Shown here one piece after another: positions 19,563-28,883 of a stretch of 64,000 bases of DNA (position 1 is its first letter; every line of letters starts with the position of its first letter). The notes beneath the pieces are model-generated. The model was not told where the DNA came from. It did not search any database and was given only the letters and a program-made list of their open reading frames with translations. Source of the DNA: Flavobacteriales bacterium UBA2104 (GTDB lineage: Bacteria > Bacteroidota > Bacteroidia > Flavobacteriales_D > Crocinitomicaceae). Both the position numbers and the translations under genes were made by a program. The stretch spans positions 37,265-101,264 of the forward strand of contig DCYS01000037.1 of NCBI GenBank assembly GCA_002331485.1, in the 5' to 3' direction.

Positions 19563-20228
19563 CTAAACAAGTTGTACAGTTATTTTAGAAGTTGCCGCTG
19601 CAGAGAGCGTAACCAATTCATCATTTATCAGTATTTCTCTGGAATCATCAAACTCATAGACCTCTTTCACACAGATCGAGGAACCTAAGTTAATCTTGTG
19701 ACGATCTAAAAAACGTAAGAAAGAAGCGGAGCTATCTGCTACTCCAATAACGACAGCAGATTGATCCATGGCTAGTTCATTCAACTTGAATGATTGCTCC
19801 CTCTGCTGGATCTCACCTTCTGCATCTGGAATAGGATCTCCATGTGGATCGAACTTTGGATAATTCAAAAATTTATCAAGCTGATCAGTAAGTTTTAACG
19901 ATTGAATATGTTCGAGCTGTTCAGCGATCTCGTGAACCTCATCCCATCCAAAATTCAATTTTTCAACTAGAAAGGTTTCCCAAAGTCTATGTTTTCGAAT
20001 AAGTTTCAATGCAGTGCGCATACCGTTATCAGTTAGCTCACATCCTTTATACTTCTTGTATTGGATCAGTTTTTTATCCGAAAGGCGTTTGATCATATCT
20101 GTAACAGAACTCGCCTTGGTATCCATACGATCAGCCAGATCATTCGTCCCTACTGGAGATGAAGTTTTCTGCTGTAAAGAATATATGGCTTTAATGTAGT
20201 TCTCTTCGCTCTGTGTTAACTGATCCAT
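19563..20228 (-). CDS. DtxR/MntR-family metal-dependent repressor
   Basis: The protein of 221 residues has an N-terminal winged helix (LTQSEENYIKAIYSLQQ ... TKASSVTDMIKRLSDKKL), then a dimerisation and metal-binding domain with HRLWETFLVEKLNF, WDEVHEIAEQLEH and DPHGDPIPD. The C-terminal FeoA/SH3-like domain covers about residues 150-221. These features define Fe- or Mn-sensing DtxR-family repressors. It is the promoter-proximal gene of a two-gene operon with the ZIP transporter. A GTTTAAC direct repeat covers its predicted promoter. Confidence 0.87.
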   Translation of the reverse strand: MDQLTQSEENYIKAIYSLQQKTSSPVGTNDLADRMDTKASSVTDMIKRLSDKKLIQYKKYKGCELTDNGMRTALKLIRKHRLWETFLVEKLNFGWDEVHEIAEQLEHIQSLKLTDQLDKFLNYPKFDPHGDPIPDAEGEIQQREQSFKLNELAMDQSAVVIGVADSSASFLRFLDRHKINLGSSICVKEVYEFDDSREILINDELVTLSAAATSKITVQLV

Positions 20229-20241
20229 AAACCCTGTTAAT

Positions 20242-20273
20242 GTTAAACAAAGTTAAACTTTATTTTTAGACAA
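20242..20273 (-). promoter_or_regulatory. Promoter and candidate operator of the regulator/ZIP operon
   Basis: On the minus strand TAACTTTG (20255-20248) is a TAnnTTTG box, with TTG at 20273-20271. Two copies of GTTTAAC separated by 3 nt (20258-20252 and 20248-20242) straddle the box, a layout suited to autorepression. Which repressor binds is inferred only. Confidence 0.35.
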
Positions 20274-20347
20274 GACTAAATCTATAAGATTCTTTTGTAG
20301 CTACGGATAGAATATAAGCCATTCTCCAATCGTCACTTCAGTGAGAA

Positions 20348-20404
20348 AGTCCCGAAACTTCGGAACGTCTTCGAACTAATCCCGAGAGCGAAGCGAATCG
20401 GGAT
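20348..20404. repeat. REP-like palindromes downstream of the ABC-F gene
   Basis: Two adjacent palindromes are present: CCGAA-AC-TTCGG (20352-20363) and ATCCCGA ... TCGGGAT (20379-20385 with 20398-20404, enclosing GAGCGAAGCGAA). They lie in the 220-nt gap between the regulator operon and the ABC-F stop. Motifs of this kind are dispersed in many Bacteroidota genomes; no transposase is nearby. Confidence 0.5.
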
Positions 20405-20407
20405 ATT

Positions 20408-20451
20408 CACTGCTAATTGCTAACTGCTCACTGCTCACTAGTCACTGACTA
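20408..20451. repeat. Heptanucleotide array at the ABC-F stop codon
   Basis: Six degenerate 7-mers stand in tandem: CACTGCT, AATTGCT, AACTGCT, CACTGCT, CACTAGT, CACTGAC. The last one overlaps the TAG stop codon (20449-20451) of the minus-strand ABC-F gene. It is one of at least six arrays of related 7-mers in the window. Confidence 0.6.
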
Positions 20452-22329
20452 CGCAAAATCTGCCAAATACATCCAACGATCTGACTTCTCTTCTATAAGC
20501 TGCACAACCTCAGAAAGTCGCTTACTTGCATTATTTAGATCTTCAGCAGAGGCCTCAGAATCTGATAGTATTTTTGTTAGTTCTTCTTTCTCAGTTTCCA
20601 ACTCAACGATCTCTTGGTCCAACGCTTCAAACTCTTGTTGTTCCTTGAACGTTAGTTTCTTTTTCTCTTCACTTACCTCTTTTTTCTTAGGTGCTGAAAT
20701 AGATTTATTATCTGCTGCTTGCTTTCGTTTACGCTCTTGCTCCTGACGCTCAAGACTTTTTTGGTGCTTACGATATTCCGTGTAGTTCCCTAGTATATCA
20801 CTTATTTTTCCTCCCCCATCGAAAACGAAAATATGATCCACCATCTTATCCATGAAATAACGATCGTGAGATACTACGATGAGACACCCTTTGAAACTTC
20901 TTAAATAATCTTCTAATACGCTCATCACGAAAATATCCAGATCATTTGTAGGCTCATCGAGAATTAAAAAATTAGGATTAGACATGAGTACCTTCATCAA
21001 CTTCAAGCGACGTTTCTCCCCACCACTAAGCTTGTATACATAATTGTGATGCATACTTCGAGGGAAAAGAAATTTCTCAAGAAATTGAGCAGCGGTCATT
21101 TCTCTGCCTTTCTCCAAAGGAATGATATCAGCTACCTCCCGAATAACATCGATGACTTTTTTGTCTTCATCTACCTCAATATTTTTCTGAGAGTAATAAC
21201 CAAACACAACCGTTTCCCCAATTACTACTTTACCCGTATCCGGTGGAATCTCACCAACGATCATTTTCAGCAATGTAGACTTTCCTGCACCATTTGGTCC
21301 GACAATTCCCAGTCGCTCTTGTCGCTTGAAATTGTAATCAAGGCTTTCCAGGAGTAATTTATCATCGTATGATTTAGAAATATTATGAAGTTCCAGGATC
21401 TTTGTCCCCAGACGCTCCATCTTAACTGGTATTTCAAGTTCTTCCTTCGCTAAATTCTGCTTGGCAATTTTCTTTGTCTCGTGAAAACTTTCAATACGAG
21501 CTTTTTGTTTCGTACCCCTCGCCTTTGGCTGTCTACGGATCCATTGAAGCTCCTTTTTGAATTGACTTCTCGCCTTTCCAACAGTCGTCGCAAACTGCTC
21601 TTCGCGTTCTGCTTTTTTCTCTAAATAATATGAAAAATTGCCTTTATACTTGTATAGCGTTTGATCCTCCAGCTCGTAGATCACATCCGTAATAACTTCT
21701 AAAAAGTACCTATCGTGAGTGACCATAAAGATGGTAGCTTTTGAGGTTGACAAATATTCTTCTAACCATTCGATCATATCCAGATCAAGGTGATTCGTTG
21801 GCTCATCTAAAAACAAAAAATCAGGCTCAGCGATCAACACTTTTGCGAGAGCAACACGTTTTCGCTGACCTCCGGATAGTGTTGATATTTTCTGTTCTGT
21901 GTCATTTAACTTGAGCTTGGACAATATTTGCTCTATGGTGCTGTCTAAATCCCAGGCATTCAACTGAGAAACTTTTTCAAATAGTTGAGCGATCTTCTCC
22001 TCGTCATTCGCACGAACAGCATCATTATATTCCTTGAATACTTTAAGCTTTGGAAGATCATGATTAAGAACTTCCTGATAGATGGTATTCTCTTTATCAA
22101 GATCATCAGCTTGTTCTAAAAAACCTACATTGATCTCATTTCTGAAAACAATTCTTCCTTCGTCGTACGGCTCTTTACCCATGAGACAATTAAGTAGTGT
22201 TGACTTTCCACTACCATTTTTTGCGACGAGCGCCACTTTCTGACCTTGATCTATACCGAAAGTAAGATCCTCAAAGATCATGCGGTCACCGAATGACTTT
22301 GTAAGTTGTTCAACCGATAGGAAGTTCAT
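20449..22329 (-). CDS. ABC-F family ATP-binding protein (Uup-like)
   Basis: The protein of 626 residues has two ABC ATPase cassettes and no membrane helices. Cassette 1 has Walker A KNGSGKSTLLN and signature LSGGQRKRVALAKVL with LFLDEPTNHLDL. Cassette 2 has GPNGAGKSTLLKM, LSGGEKRRLKLMKVL and LILDEPTNDLDI. A charged coiled-coil tail (about residues 545-615) makes it Uup-like, a subgroup that acts on ribosomes or branched DNA. The start overlaps the stop of the DUF4293 gene (TAATG), so the two are coupled. A heptanucleotide repeat array overlaps its stop codon. Confidence 0.88.
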   Translation of the reverse strand: MNFLSVEQLTKSFGDRMIFEDLTFGIDQGQKVALVAKNGSGKSTLLNCLMGKEPYDEGRIVFRNEINVGFLEQADDLDKENTIYQEVLNHDLPKLKVFKEYNDAVRANDEEKIAQLFEKVSQLNAWDLDSTIEQILSKLKLNDTEQKISTLSGGQRKRVALAKVLIAEPDFLFLDEPTNHLDLDMIEWLEEYLSTSKATIFMVTHDRYFLEVITDVIYELEDQTLYKYKGNFSYYLEKKAEREEQFATTVGKARSQFKKELQWIRRQPKARGTKQKARIESFHETKKIAKQNLAKEELEIPVKMERLGTKILELHNISKSYDDKLLLESLDYNFKRQERLGIVGPNGAGKSTLLKMIVGEIPPDTGKVVIGETVVFGYYSQKNIEVDEDKKVIDVIREVADIIPLEKGREMTAAQFLEKFLFPRSMHHNYVYKLSGGEKRRLKLMKVLMSNPNFLILDEPTNDLDIFVMSVLEDYLRSFKGCLIVVSHDRYFMDKMVDHIFVFDGGGKISDILGNYTEYRKHQKSLERQEQERKRKQAADNKSISAPKKKEVSEEKKKLTFKEQQEFEALDQEIVELETEKEELTKILSDSEASAEDLNNASKRLSEVVQLIEEKSDRWMYLADFA

Positions 22330-22904
22330 TATCGTATACGATCAATTGATTGAATGAGCTTTATATCTCTGCGAATTCCAATATTCGCAAGGAAAGAGAA
22401 AGCTGTAGCGATCACGATACAATAAAAACCAAAGCCGAGTTGATTTGAAACAATATATGCCTCACCCAATTCGCTGGTTTCTTGTTTCAACAGATAGTAT
22501 AGAACAAGAATAGTCCCGAATGATAAAAAATTGAAAACAAAAAGTACCCTTCCCAATTTGATCTGACGTTTCAGCTTTTTATAACTTAAAATTGTCATTG
22601 CCGCTAACATCGAAAGCAATATTCCAATCGAATAGAACGGAAAATAAAGCGTTGGTATTTGATTGAGATCCTCACTAGGTACCTCAACTTTTTCTATTGA
22701 TCGTTTGATGAATTCAGCATCTTTTTGTTCTAAATCGCTGCTAACTGAAATATCTCGCTGTACTCCATAAACATTAGCATGCGTAGTCAACTCGAATGAC
22801 TCTTTCTTTACTATCGTCGTTACGAAAACATCAGTTCCGATCGTAACAATGATCAAGGCAACAAGCGCGAGAAATAAATAGAGGTTTTGAACACGTTGAA
22901 TCAT
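22329..22904 (-). CDS. DUF4293 four-helix membrane protein
   Basis: Starting at the ATG of MIQRVQNLYLFLALVALII, the characteristic N-terminus of this family, the protein has 191 residues and four transmembrane helices (about 5-25, 90-110, 120-140 and 155-175). A polar periplasmic loop lies between the first two. An upstream in-frame ATG would add an untypical segment overlapping the promoter box. The function is unknown; the family is restricted to Bacteroidota. Its stop overlaps the ABC-F start. Confidence 0.85.
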   Translation of the reverse strand: MIQRVQNLYLFLALVALIIVTIGTDVFVTTIVKKESFELTTHANVYGVQRDISVSSDLEQKDAEFIKRSIEKVEVPSEDLNQIPTLYFPFYSIGILLSMLAAMTILSYKKLKRQIKLGRVLFVFNFLSFGTILVLYYLLKQETSELGEAYIVSNQLGFGFYCIVIATAFSFLANIGIRRDIKLIQSIDRIR

Positions 22905-22920
22905 ATATTGTATTTTGGTC

Positions 22921-22928
22921 CAAAGATA
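22921..22928 (-). promoter_or_regulatory. Candidate -7 box of the DUF4293/ABC-F operon
   Basis: TATCTTTG on the minus strand fits TAnnTTTG and lies 16 nt before the chosen ATG. This supports the downstream start. Confidence 0.4.
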
Positions 22929-23136
22929 GTAATCTTTCAAAGGATGAAGTCGTGAAAGTAGAAACAAATAACACTACAAGTCTAGAGATTATCAACATAA
23001 GAGGACTCATAAAATAATATTCAAATCTTTCTTTCCTTTAAAGAATATTTGTATTATTGCAATGTCGCAAGTCTTGTGGCGTTCTCATTTGAATTATTTC
23101 AAATCTTAAGTTATTTCTTATTTATATTTCAGTTAA

Positions 23137-24747
23137 ATGAACAAAGAAGAATTAGCAGGAAAAAAACTTCCTGAATTACGCGTAATTGCGAAAACCATAG
23201 GTATTAAAAAACCCGAATCTTACAAAAAAGCAGAATTGATAGACATGATCACCGGTGATAAAAAACCGGAATCATCTGCTCCTGCTAATGAAAAGTCAAA
23301 TGACGATAAAAGCGCTAAAAAGGAAGAAAAGCCAAAACGAGCAAGAAAACGCACTGAGCAAAGTGAAGGAAGAGATCTTTTTAGCGAGGGAAAGAAGGAT
23401 TCAAATGAGAATAATGATAAGAAAGATCAACCTAGATCTCAGAATGATAAGCAGCAGGATAAAAAGCCTTCTGGAAGACAGAAAAAGTCTGATGACAACA
23501 ATCATTCAAAATCGAATAGACGAAATCATGATCATAAGAATAATGATCAAAAACAAAACTCTCGCCACAAGAACAACGGCGGAAATAAAAATGACCGTCA
23601 AAAAATAGAGGATACCAAGAAGTACGACCTATCAGGAATTGTATCTGCGGAAGGAGTTCTTGAAGTTATGCAGGATGGGTACGGATTCTTGAGATCTTCT
23701 GATTACAATTACCTTCCTTCACCGGATGATATATATGTAAGCCACAGTCAGATCAAGTTATTTGGTTTGAAAACTGGAGATACTGTTTATGGAACGATTA
23801 GACCTCCTCGAGAAGGAGAAAAATATTTTCCACTCGTAAAAGTTGACTCGATCAATGGTCGTGAACCTTCATTTATTCGTGATAGAGTTCCTTTCCAATA
23901 TTTGACACCTTTGTTCCCAGATGAGAAATTCAAGATCACAGGACACCGTCAGGAAAGTATGTCTACACGTATTATGGATCTGTTCGCACCTATTGGAAAA
24001 GGACAACGTGGTATGATCGTAGCCCAACCAAAAACAGGTAAAACGGTTTTACTGAAAGATGTTGCGAATGCCATTGCAGCTAATCACCCAGAGACATATT
24101 TGATCATATTGCTGATCGATGAGCGTCCTGAGGAAGTTACCGATATGGCAAGAAGCGTAAATGCTGAAGTAATTGCCTCTACTTTCGATGAGCCAGCTGA
24201 TCGACACGTAAAAGTCGCTAATATGGTTCTTGAAAAAGCCAAAAGAATGGTAGAATGTGGCCATGATGTTTGTATTCTACTTGATTCAATTACACGTCTT
24301 GCACGTGCATACAATACCGTATCTCCTGCATCAGGTAAAGTACTGTCTGGTGGTGTAGATGCAAATGCGCTACAACGACCAAAACGATTCTTCGGAGCGG
24401 CCAGAAAAATTGAAAATGGAGGTTCTTTATCGATCCTGGCAACTGCATTGACTGATACTGGATCGAAGATGGATGAAGTGATCTTTGAGGAATTCAAAGG
24501 AACCGGTAACATGGAACTTCAATTAGATCGTAAGATCGCTAATCGTAGAATTTACCCAGCAATTGATATTCTTTCTTCTGGTACTCGTCGTGAAGATCTG
24601 CTTATGGATAAAGACGTTCTCCAGCGCGTGTGGATCCTTAGAAAACATATTGCTGATATGAACCCAGTTGAAACTATGGAATTCATGAAGTCTCACATGG
24701 AGAATACATTATCCAACGAGGAATTTCTTGTATCCATGAACAGCTAA
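23137..24747 (+). CDS. rho: Transcription termination factor Rho
   Basis: The protein of 536 residues starts with a SAP/Rho_N-like helix pair (ELAGKKLPELRVIAKTIGI). A lysine-, asparagine- and glutamine-rich disordered insertion (about 47-165) follows. Then come the RNA-binding cold-shock domain (GVLEVMQDGYGFLRSSDYNY) and the RecA-like motor with Walker A QPKTGKTVLL, Walker B ILLIDERPEEVTDM, the Q-loop (SGKVLSGGVDANAL) and the C-terminal ring residues. It is an ATP-dependent RNA translocase that ends transcription. The long insertion is usual in Bacteroidota. An AT-rich inverted repeat (ATTTGA/TCAAAT, 23087-23104) lies in its leader. Confidence 0.95.
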   Translation: MNKEELAGKKLPELRVIAKTIGIKKPESYKKAELIDMITGDKKPESSAPANEKSNDDKSAKKEEKPKRARKRTEQSEGRDLFSEGKKDSNENNDKKDQPRSQNDKQQDKKPSGRQKKSDDNNHSKSNRRNHDHKNNDQKQNSRHKNNGGNKNDRQKIEDTKKYDLSGIVSAEGVLEVMQDGYGFLRSSDYNYLPSPDDIYVSHSQIKLFGLKTGDTVYGTIRPPREGEKYFPLVKVDSINGREPSFIRDRVPFQYLTPLFPDEKFKITGHRQESMSTRIMDLFAPIGKGQRGMIVAQPKTGKTVLLKDVANAIAANHPETYLIILLIDERPEEVTDMARSVNAEVIASTFDEPADRHVKVANMVLEKAKRMVECGHDVCILLDSITRLARAYNTVSPASGKVLSGGVDANALQRPKRFFGAARKIENGGSLSILATALTDTGSKMDEVIFEEFKGTGNMELQLDRKIANRRIYPAIDILSSGTRREDLLMDKDVLQRVWILRKHIADMNPVETMEFMKSHMENTLSNEEFLVSMNS

Positions 24748-24751
24748 AAAT

Positions 24752-25318
24752 ATGCGACCAGCGTTAAAAGCAGCATTATTATTTGCAGCAGGATGGATTG
24801 CCATAAAATTCACTTTTTATGCGATGGGTGTATTCCAGGACGATATATTCGTTACAGGCCTAATTAATAATCTATTTTTGCTGGCAGCTATCGCAATCGG
24901 ACTTTATTTCGAAAAGAAAAAAGAAGGTTTTGGCTCTGGAACTGCCCTTTCCGATATAAAACATTCAATGGTCGCAGGTGCTCCATACGCCGTGTTTGTT
25001 TCCATATTCATGTTTTTCTTTTATAGTAATATCAATCCAGAATTCATTGAGGGAAAGAAACAAGAACGAATGGATATTTATTATGTCAATATGGAAAGAG
25101 AATCATACGTTGACTCATTGAAAGCGCAGAATCAAGAGTTCAATGTACTGACTAACGATGAGATCCTTAAGGAGATCGAAAGAGATACTGAAAGTGCCTT
25201 ATCTCCAAATACATTACTTGTATTCTCTTTACTTGGTTTGATCGTTTTAAGTTTGACCTACGCTATATTCATTACCGTCATATTTAGAAAAATATTACTA
25301 AGAAACTTCTACTCCTAG
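24752..25318 (+). CDS. DUF4199 membrane protein
   Basis: The protein of 188 residues has four hydrophobic segments (about 5-25, 33-52, 72-92 and 155-180) and a charged loop between the third and fourth. This is the layout of the Bacteroidota DUF4199 family, and the start MRPALKAALLFAAGWIAIKF is typical. It follows rho by 4 nt and may share its transcript. No function is known. Confidence 0.75.
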   Translation: MRPALKAALLFAAGWIAIKFTFYAMGVFQDDIFVTGLINNLFLLAAIAIGLYFEKKKEGFGSGTALSDIKHSMVAGAPYAVFVSIFMFFFYSNINPEFIEGKKQERMDIYYVNMERESYVDSLKAQNQEFNVLTNDEILKEIERDTESALSPNTLLVFSLLGLIVLSLTYAIFITVIFRKILLRNFYS

Positions 25319-25514
25319 AATCGTGATATCTGCTTTCGATCTTCGCCTCTAGTACCTAAGAAACTTATCATCTTCTTTTTGATCAATTTAGTGAAGATTC
25401 TTATTCTCCACTAATCATTCGATTGAGACATTACGTACTTATTTATGTTTGCCTCTTGACATACAGAACTTTAAACTGTATTTCCCAAAACACTAATTCT
25501 CAAATTCCTAACAT

Positions 25515-25536
25515 AAATGTCTTTTATAAGACATTT
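25515..25536. promoter_or_regulatory. Inverted repeat upstream of the fasciclin gene
   Basis: AAATGTCTT-TTAT-AAGACATTT is a perfect 9-bp inverted repeat 79 nt before the ATG, within the 296-nt gap after the DUF4199 gene. It has no following T-run of terminator type, although four T partly follow. It may be an operator or a weak terminator of the rho transcript. I see nothing else in 25319-25514. Confidence 0.3.
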
Positions 25537-25547
25537 TAATGCATTTT

Positions 25548-25563
25548 GTTTACCGTGGTAAAC
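25548..25563. promoter_or_regulatory. Candidate operator GTTTACC-GT-GGTAAAC
   Basis: A perfect 7-bp inverted repeat with a 2-nt centre lies 52 nt upstream of the secreted fasciclin gene. The size and symmetry suit a dimeric regulator. The binding protein is unknown. Confidence 0.3.
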
Positions 25564-25614
25564 TTTATTACCTAACAGAATGTTCTGTGCACCGAATCTT
25601 AAAACAAAAGTAAA

Positions 25615-27585
25615 ATGAAAAAACATCTATTCAATCGTGCTAAAATGCTTACTGCTGCAGTGGCATTTACACTGATCGGAGCTAGTGCAAGTGCACAGAC
25701 AACGATCTATCAAACTATTCAGGCCAGTCCTGATCACACAATTTTAGAACAGGCCATTGACAATGTCACAGGTTTATCGACAACTCTGGACGATCCAAAT
25801 GCGGATCTAACTGTTTTTGCACCTGACGATGATGCTTTCAATGCCGCATTAAATGAACTTGGTATAACAGCTGGAGATCTTCTATCAGATCCTAACCTAG
25901 GTGATATTCTTGAATATCATGTTCTTTCAGGTACTGTAGCATCTGGTGATCTAATGAACGGTATGATGCCAACCCCATTGAATACAGCGAATACGATTAA
26001 AATAACTATTGATGGTACAGATGCTTATGCAAATCAGTCATTGATCGATGGTGCAGACATTCCAGTTACGAATGGAGCATTACATAGCATGGATCAAGTG
26101 ATATTCTCAGATGAAACTGTAGCTGATATTGCTATAGACAGTCCTGATCACACAGTTCTTGAATCAGCTGTTGTTGAGGCTCGTCTTTTACCTGCTCTAA
26201 CTGATCCGTTTTCTTCTTTAACTGTAATGGCGCCAACAGATGATGCATTCACAGAAGCACTAGACAGTCTGAACATAACGGCTGGTGACCTACTTGCAGA
26301 TCCTAACCTGGGAGATATTCTTTTATATCACGTTTTAGGTTCTGAAGTTGCTTCTGGTGACCTTAACAACGGTGATATGCCAACACCATTAAATACAGCT
26401 AACACAATAAAAGTTACTGTTGCTGGAAACGCAGTATTTATGAATCATGCGGAGGTAACTTCTCCAGACAATGCTGCTGGGAATGGTGTCGTACATGTAT
26501 TAGATCAAGTTATTCTTCCAGTTGAAACTACTGCCGACGTAATAATTGACAGCCAAGATCATACAACTTTAGAAGCTGCAGTTATAGAAGGACTTTTAGT
26601 TCCTGCACTTACGAACCCATTTGATACATTAACTATCTTAGGTCCTGATGATGCTGCATTTACTGCCGCTTTGAATGAACTTGGAATTTCTGCAGGTGAT
26701 CTACTTGCAAGTCCGGATCTAGTGAACATTCTACTTTACCACGTACTAGGTGGTCAAGTTCTATCAACTGACCTTAACGGTGGGGCGACACTTGCTCAGC
26801 CGGCAAACCCAGCAAATACGATCAAAATTTTGGTAACTGGTGGTGGAGATGTCTACTTTAACCAGGCGATGGTTACAGCTCCAGATAACACAGCCTCAAA
26901 TGGAGTTGTTCACGTATTGAATGAGGTAATCTTCTCTGATGAAACAGTTATAGATGCAGCGATCGATAATGGGTTTAATACATTGACAGCTGCTGTGATT
27001 ACAGCGGAGTTAGTTCCTGCTCTATCTGATCCGTTCGAGCAATACACTGTTTTTGCTCCAACTGATGCAGCATTTTCTCAGTACTTGACGGATGAAGGAA
27101 TTACTGCACAGGATTTATTGGCAAGTCCAAACCTTTCTAACATTCTATTGTACCACACTGTAGGTTCTGAAGTAATGTCTATGGATCTTACAAACGGACC
27201 TGTAACAACACTTAATGGTGACGATGTTGTAATCGACTTGTCGAATGGTGTTATGGTAAATGATGCATCAGTAGTTACAGCTGATGTTGATGTAGACAAT
27301 GGTGTAGTTCACGCAATCGATTACGTTCTTGATCCTTCAGTAGCTTCTGTTGAAGAACTTAATATTGAAGCGATCGAATTGTATCCAAATCCTGCGACTG
27401 ATGTTTTAAACATTAAAGATCAGAACAACTCAACATACTCTATTGTAAATATGGCTGGATCAATCGTAAAATCTGGAGAGATCAACGGTTCTTCAATTAA
27501 TATTGAGACATTGAAAGAAGGAACATACTTCATTAACATTACGAATGAAACGAACGTTTACAGAAGTCGTTTCGTTAAAATGTAA
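25615..27585 (+). CDS. Secreted four-fasciclin (FAS1) domain protein with T9SS type A domain
   Basis: The protein of 656 residues has a signal peptide (MKKHLFNRAKMLTAAVAFTL, cleaved near ASAQ). Four FAS1 domains (about 30-155, 165-300, 310-440 and 450-575) each have the H1 motif TVFAPDDDAF or a variant and the H2 motif ILLYHVLG or a variant. The C-terminal sorting domain begins ELYPNPATDVLNI. FAS1 domains mediate adhesion in matrix or surface proteins. The four copies are similar to each other (repeated GISAGDLLASP elements), pointing to internal duplication. It is acidic and low in cysteine, and is exported by T9SS. A strong terminator follows. Confidence 0.9.
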   Translation: MKKHLFNRAKMLTAAVAFTLIGASASAQTTIYQTIQASPDHTILEQAIDNVTGLSTTLDDPNADLTVFAPDDDAFNAALNELGITAGDLLSDPNLGDILEYHVLSGTVASGDLMNGMMPTPLNTANTIKITIDGTDAYANQSLIDGADIPVTNGALHSMDQVIFSDETVADIAIDSPDHTVLESAVVEARLLPALTDPFSSLTVMAPTDDAFTEALDSLNITAGDLLADPNLGDILLYHVLGSEVASGDLNNGDMPTPLNTANTIKVTVAGNAVFMNHAEVTSPDNAAGNGVVHVLDQVILPVETTADVIIDSQDHTTLEAAVIEGLLVPALTNPFDTLTILGPDDAAFTAALNELGISAGDLLASPDLVNILLYHVLGGQVLSTDLNGGATLAQPANPANTIKILVTGGGDVYFNQAMVTAPDNTASNGVVHVLNEVIFSDETVIDAAIDNGFNTLTAAVITAELVPALSDPFEQYTVFAPTDAAFSQYLTDEGITAQDLLASPNLSNILLYHTVGSEVMSMDLTNGPVTTLNGDDVVIDLSNGVMVNDASVVTADVDVDNGVVHAIDYVLDPSVASVEELNIEAIELYPNPATDVLNIKDQNNSTYSIVNMAGSIVKSGEINGSSINIETLKEGTYFINITNETNVYRSRFVKM

Positions 27586-27621
27586 AAGCTTTAATTCGAA
27601 GGGTTATTCCCTTATAGCGTG

Positions 27622-27655
27622 AAAAGAGCCGAGGAATTCCTCGGCTCTTTTTTTT
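27622..27655. terminator. Bidirectional terminator (30-bp perfect palindrome)
   Basis: A perfect palindrome at 27622-27651 centred on GAATTC, with arms AAAAGAGCCGAGG and CCTCGGCTCTTTT, is followed by further T. It lies between the convergent fasciclin and DUF3078 genes. Confidence 0.9.
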
Positions 27656-27713
27656 GCTTTACTATTTAATTTGATTCGCTTAAATAAACTAGTTAAAAGT
27701 ATATAGTCAACTA

Positions 27714-28670
27714 TTACTTCTTTTTCTTCTCTGAGTAATTCGCTAAACGATAAGCAATACCTAATCCGATAACCTGCTTAAATTGAGTTCGTGGTCCAAC
27801 ATTCCCAAAGCGATCAGTAATATCTATATCGTCATCATAGATCAAATTCATCTGTAAATTTGCAGAGAACCACTTATTAACCTTAAAATCGAGTATCACT
27901 TCTCCATTCACATCAATATTTTGTGGATTATTCATATAGTTCGAGAAAAACTCCAAACGTGAACTCAGATTAATATTCTCCATAAGTTCTTTGTTATAGA
28001 TGATCCTTAAGTAAGAACCAAATTCAGCTCTGGAATTTTCACCAGGAGTAAGAATCAAACCATTAACATCAAGAACGGCAGGCTCAACACCAAAAGCACC
28101 TGCATTTGCCAAACGTTGGTCTTGAACAAACGTAAATTTACCTGATAGTGGAGAAGCCATTATCTTCAAATTATCATTCGGAATGTATTCAATTCCTATT
28201 GATAAATTCAGATACCCTGGAGCCATGAAAGTTGATGAAGCTAATGAGTCTTCGGGACTTGCGAAACCGTCTATAAACTGTGTTCTAAACCCGCCTAGAA
28301 TGGATAAGAACCATGGATCTTTCAACCCATAAGAGAATGTAGACTGAACGTCTAGTACATCATCAGTTTTTTGAAGATCATCATCAAAATATTGTACTCC
28401 ACCTAAACCAGCAGATAATTGGTTAGACCATTTAATGCGATCTTTACTATAGTTTGCCTGAGCATTGATAAAGCCTAATCCCGAAACGTTATTTCTACCT
28501 CCAGCGGCCCAGTTAGTGAAAGAAGATTGTGTAATATTCAGTGAAAACACACTTTTTAGCTTCCAACCTGAAGGTGGATCAGTTGGCTTTTCATCTGTTG
28601 ATTCTTGTCCCTGAGCACCGTAAGAAATAAGTGCTGCAACAAATACTAAAGTAAGATTCTTAAAATTCAT
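27714..28670 (-). CDS. DUF3078 outer-membrane-type protein
   Basis: The protein of 318 residues has a signal peptide (MNFKNLTLVFVAALISYGAQ). It then shows the DUF3078 signature of tryptophan-rich repeats near the start (SSFTNWAAGGRNNVSGLGF) and alternating beta strands throughout (KWSNQLSAGLGGVQYF, WFLSILGGFRTQF). A predicted outer-membrane beta barrel of unknown function, common in Bacteroidota. It appears monocistronic and is divergent from the thiolase gene. Confidence 0.83.
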   Translation of the reverse strand: MNFKNLTLVFVAALISYGAQGQESTDEKPTDPPSGWKLKSVFSLNITQSSFTNWAAGGRNNVSGLGFINAQANYSKDRIKWSNQLSAGLGGVQYFDDDLQKTDDVLDVQSTFSYGLKDPWFLSILGGFRTQFIDGFASPEDSLASSTFMAPGYLNLSIGIEYIPNDNLKIMASPLSGKFTFVQDQRLANAGAFGVEPAVLDVNGLILTPGENSRAEFGSYLRIIYNKELMENINLSSRLEFFSNYMNNPQNIDVNGEVILDFKVNKWFSANLQMNLIYDDDIDITDRFGNVGPRTQFKQVIGLGIAYRLANYSEKKKK

Positions 28671-28842
28671 TTTGTTTTGTTTTTTCTGCGCGACAAATTT
28701 GATTCTTTTCCATTAAAAATCCTAATGGTTGATTTTGAAAGTCTTCAGAATTGTTTTAAAATTGATCTATCTCCTATTCCAGTCACTCGTCATTTTCATT
28801 TATCGCTTATCATTGGTAGCAACTTAAACTAAAACATTTTTG

Positions 28843-28850
28843 TATCTTCG
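28843..28850 (+). promoter_or_regulatory. Candidate -7 box of the thiolase gene
   Basis: TATCTTCG differs from TAnnTTTG at one base and lies 34 nt before the ATG. No good -33 box is at the usual spacing. Confidence 0.25.
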
Positions 28851-28883
28851 CGTGCACTTAGAAATTCAGAAAAATTCAATCAT

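Noticed and set aside
23275..23620. Low-complexity insertion in rho as a repeat-derived insertion
   Set aside because: Lysine- and asparagine-rich N-terminal insertions are usual in Bacteroidota Rho and no 7-nt periodicity is seen.
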